Source: Halocaridina rubra (Eukaryota > Arthropoda > Malacostraca > Decapoda > Atyidae). Taken from it: DNA of 64,000 bases. The DNA is taken from NCBI GenBank assembly GCA_037179515.1, contig JAXCGZ010007584.1:20001-84000 (forward strand), in the 5' to 3' direction. This document shows, piece after piece, positions 63,621 through 64,000 of the stretch. The notes beneath the pieces were generated by a model. The model did no database searches, was not told the DNA's origin, and was given only the letters and a program-made list of their open reading frames with translations. Each line of letters begins with the position of its first letter. Position 1 is the first letter of the stretch. A program made the translations under genes and the position numbers.

Positions 63621-63782
63621 AACCTCAGACCGTGACGAGGGTTCGCGCCCCGTCACGGTCTGAGGTTAGCAAAGGCATGCACTCAGGGTAACGATTACAT
63701 CTGCCAAAACAAGTCCTTCGCAAGAAGGCAACCGTCCCTAGCCCTTGGTAGAAAAGGGAGTCCGTGACGTAAAACCGGAACA
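63621..63782 (+). mobile_element. Family-A SINE, 5'-truncated with inverted 5' end
   Basis: From 63638 on it matches the family-A body (B-box GGTTCGCGCCC, TGAGGTTAGCAAAGGCATGC, to AAAACCGGAACAAG). Its first 17 bases are the exact reverse complement of 63651-63667, giving a perfect hairpin around the B box. The A-box half is absent. The sister position in unit 1 (near 56928) has no insertion. Confidence 0.85.
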
Positions 63783-63785
63783 AGT

Positions 63786-63905
63786 CTTGTGAGTCACAAT
63801 TAGTCCCGATTCGAATGGGAGTGGACTAAGACGTGTTGGAGCTGGGGATCCAAGCTAGATACCCTTCCTAACGCCCGGCAGTGGACACGAACACAACTTG
63901 GAAGT
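63786..63905 (-). mobile_element. Family-B SINE in unit 2
   Basis: CACAATTAGTCCCGATTCGA, ATGGGAGTGGACTAAGACG, GTTGGAGCTGGGG, CCCTTCCTAACGCCC. Ortholog of 56938-57058. Confidence 0.7.
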
Positions 63906-64000
63906 TGTTTTGTTGTAAAGACTATGACCAGATATAAAAATTCAAGAGCTGAAGTACTTAAGTATTTCTAGAAATTGTGAACATAAAAGTGTATGATAAT

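Overview
This is nuclear DNA from an arthropod, most likely a decapod crustacean. It is AT-rich, crowded with very long (TA)n and (GA)n microsatellites and several families of tRNA-like SINEs, and its genes have short exons, long introns and GT-AG splice sites. The decapod call is inference from repeat style and protein similarity. No bacterial operon, CRISPR array, rRNA or convincing functional tRNA gene was seen.

Layout. (1) 1-3.8 kb: repeats only (LINE 3' tail, tRNA-type SINE). (2) 3.85-7.74 kb, + strand: the last three exons of an unrecognised Pro/Ser/Asn-rich, probably intracellular protein. (3) 8.7-17.7 kb: a repeat graveyard with SINEs, a ~130-140 bp tandem array, a Tigger transposase remnant, a Ty3/Gypsy integrase remnant, a decayed non-LTR fragment and a Tigger-like DNA transposon with recognisable ends. 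(4) 17.9-34.9 kb, + strand: a complete gene for the splicing coactivator SRRM1 (PWI domain plus RS-rich tail). I could join 15 coding exons in frame (804 aa), including an 8-codon first exon and a GC-AG intron. (5) 36.8-40.85 kb, - strand: a complete four-exon MANF gene (173 aa; ER-stress protein/neurotrophic factor). A candidate 5' UTR exon and promoter with a CCAAT-N9-CCA element lie near 44.1-44.3 kb. (6) 45.6-49.5 kb: a 5'-truncated CR1/jockey-like LINE with an open reverse transcriptase frame, a 120-bp tandem duplication and an inverted-repeat structure. (7) 50.9-63.9 kb: a tandem segmental duplication of about 6-7 kb. Each unit carries one gene for a secreted, extremely Gly/Ser-rich modular protein (699 and 757 aa).

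The most interesting system is the tandem pair of secreted proteins. Each has a signal peptide, a Gly-Phe-Gly block, an acidic linker with an RFGR site, a His/Asp metal-binding-like stretch, an SGS block, a second basic processing site (RGKRSADKR), a long (SG)n/WGGSGSGS block and a conserved 75-residue C-terminal cap with two cysteines. This resembles structural, silk-like, adhesive or cuticular proteins, but I do not recognise the family. The duplicated flanks also record repeat history: one SINE is shared by both units, while two SINEs and a LINE fragment are unit-specific. One SINE has a clean empty site in the sister unit.

SRRM1 and MANF are housekeeping genes with no evident link to the secreted pair. 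Exon joins were made by hand from splice consensus, reading phase and family knowledge. Exact repeat boundaries are approximate unless a target-site duplication is cited.
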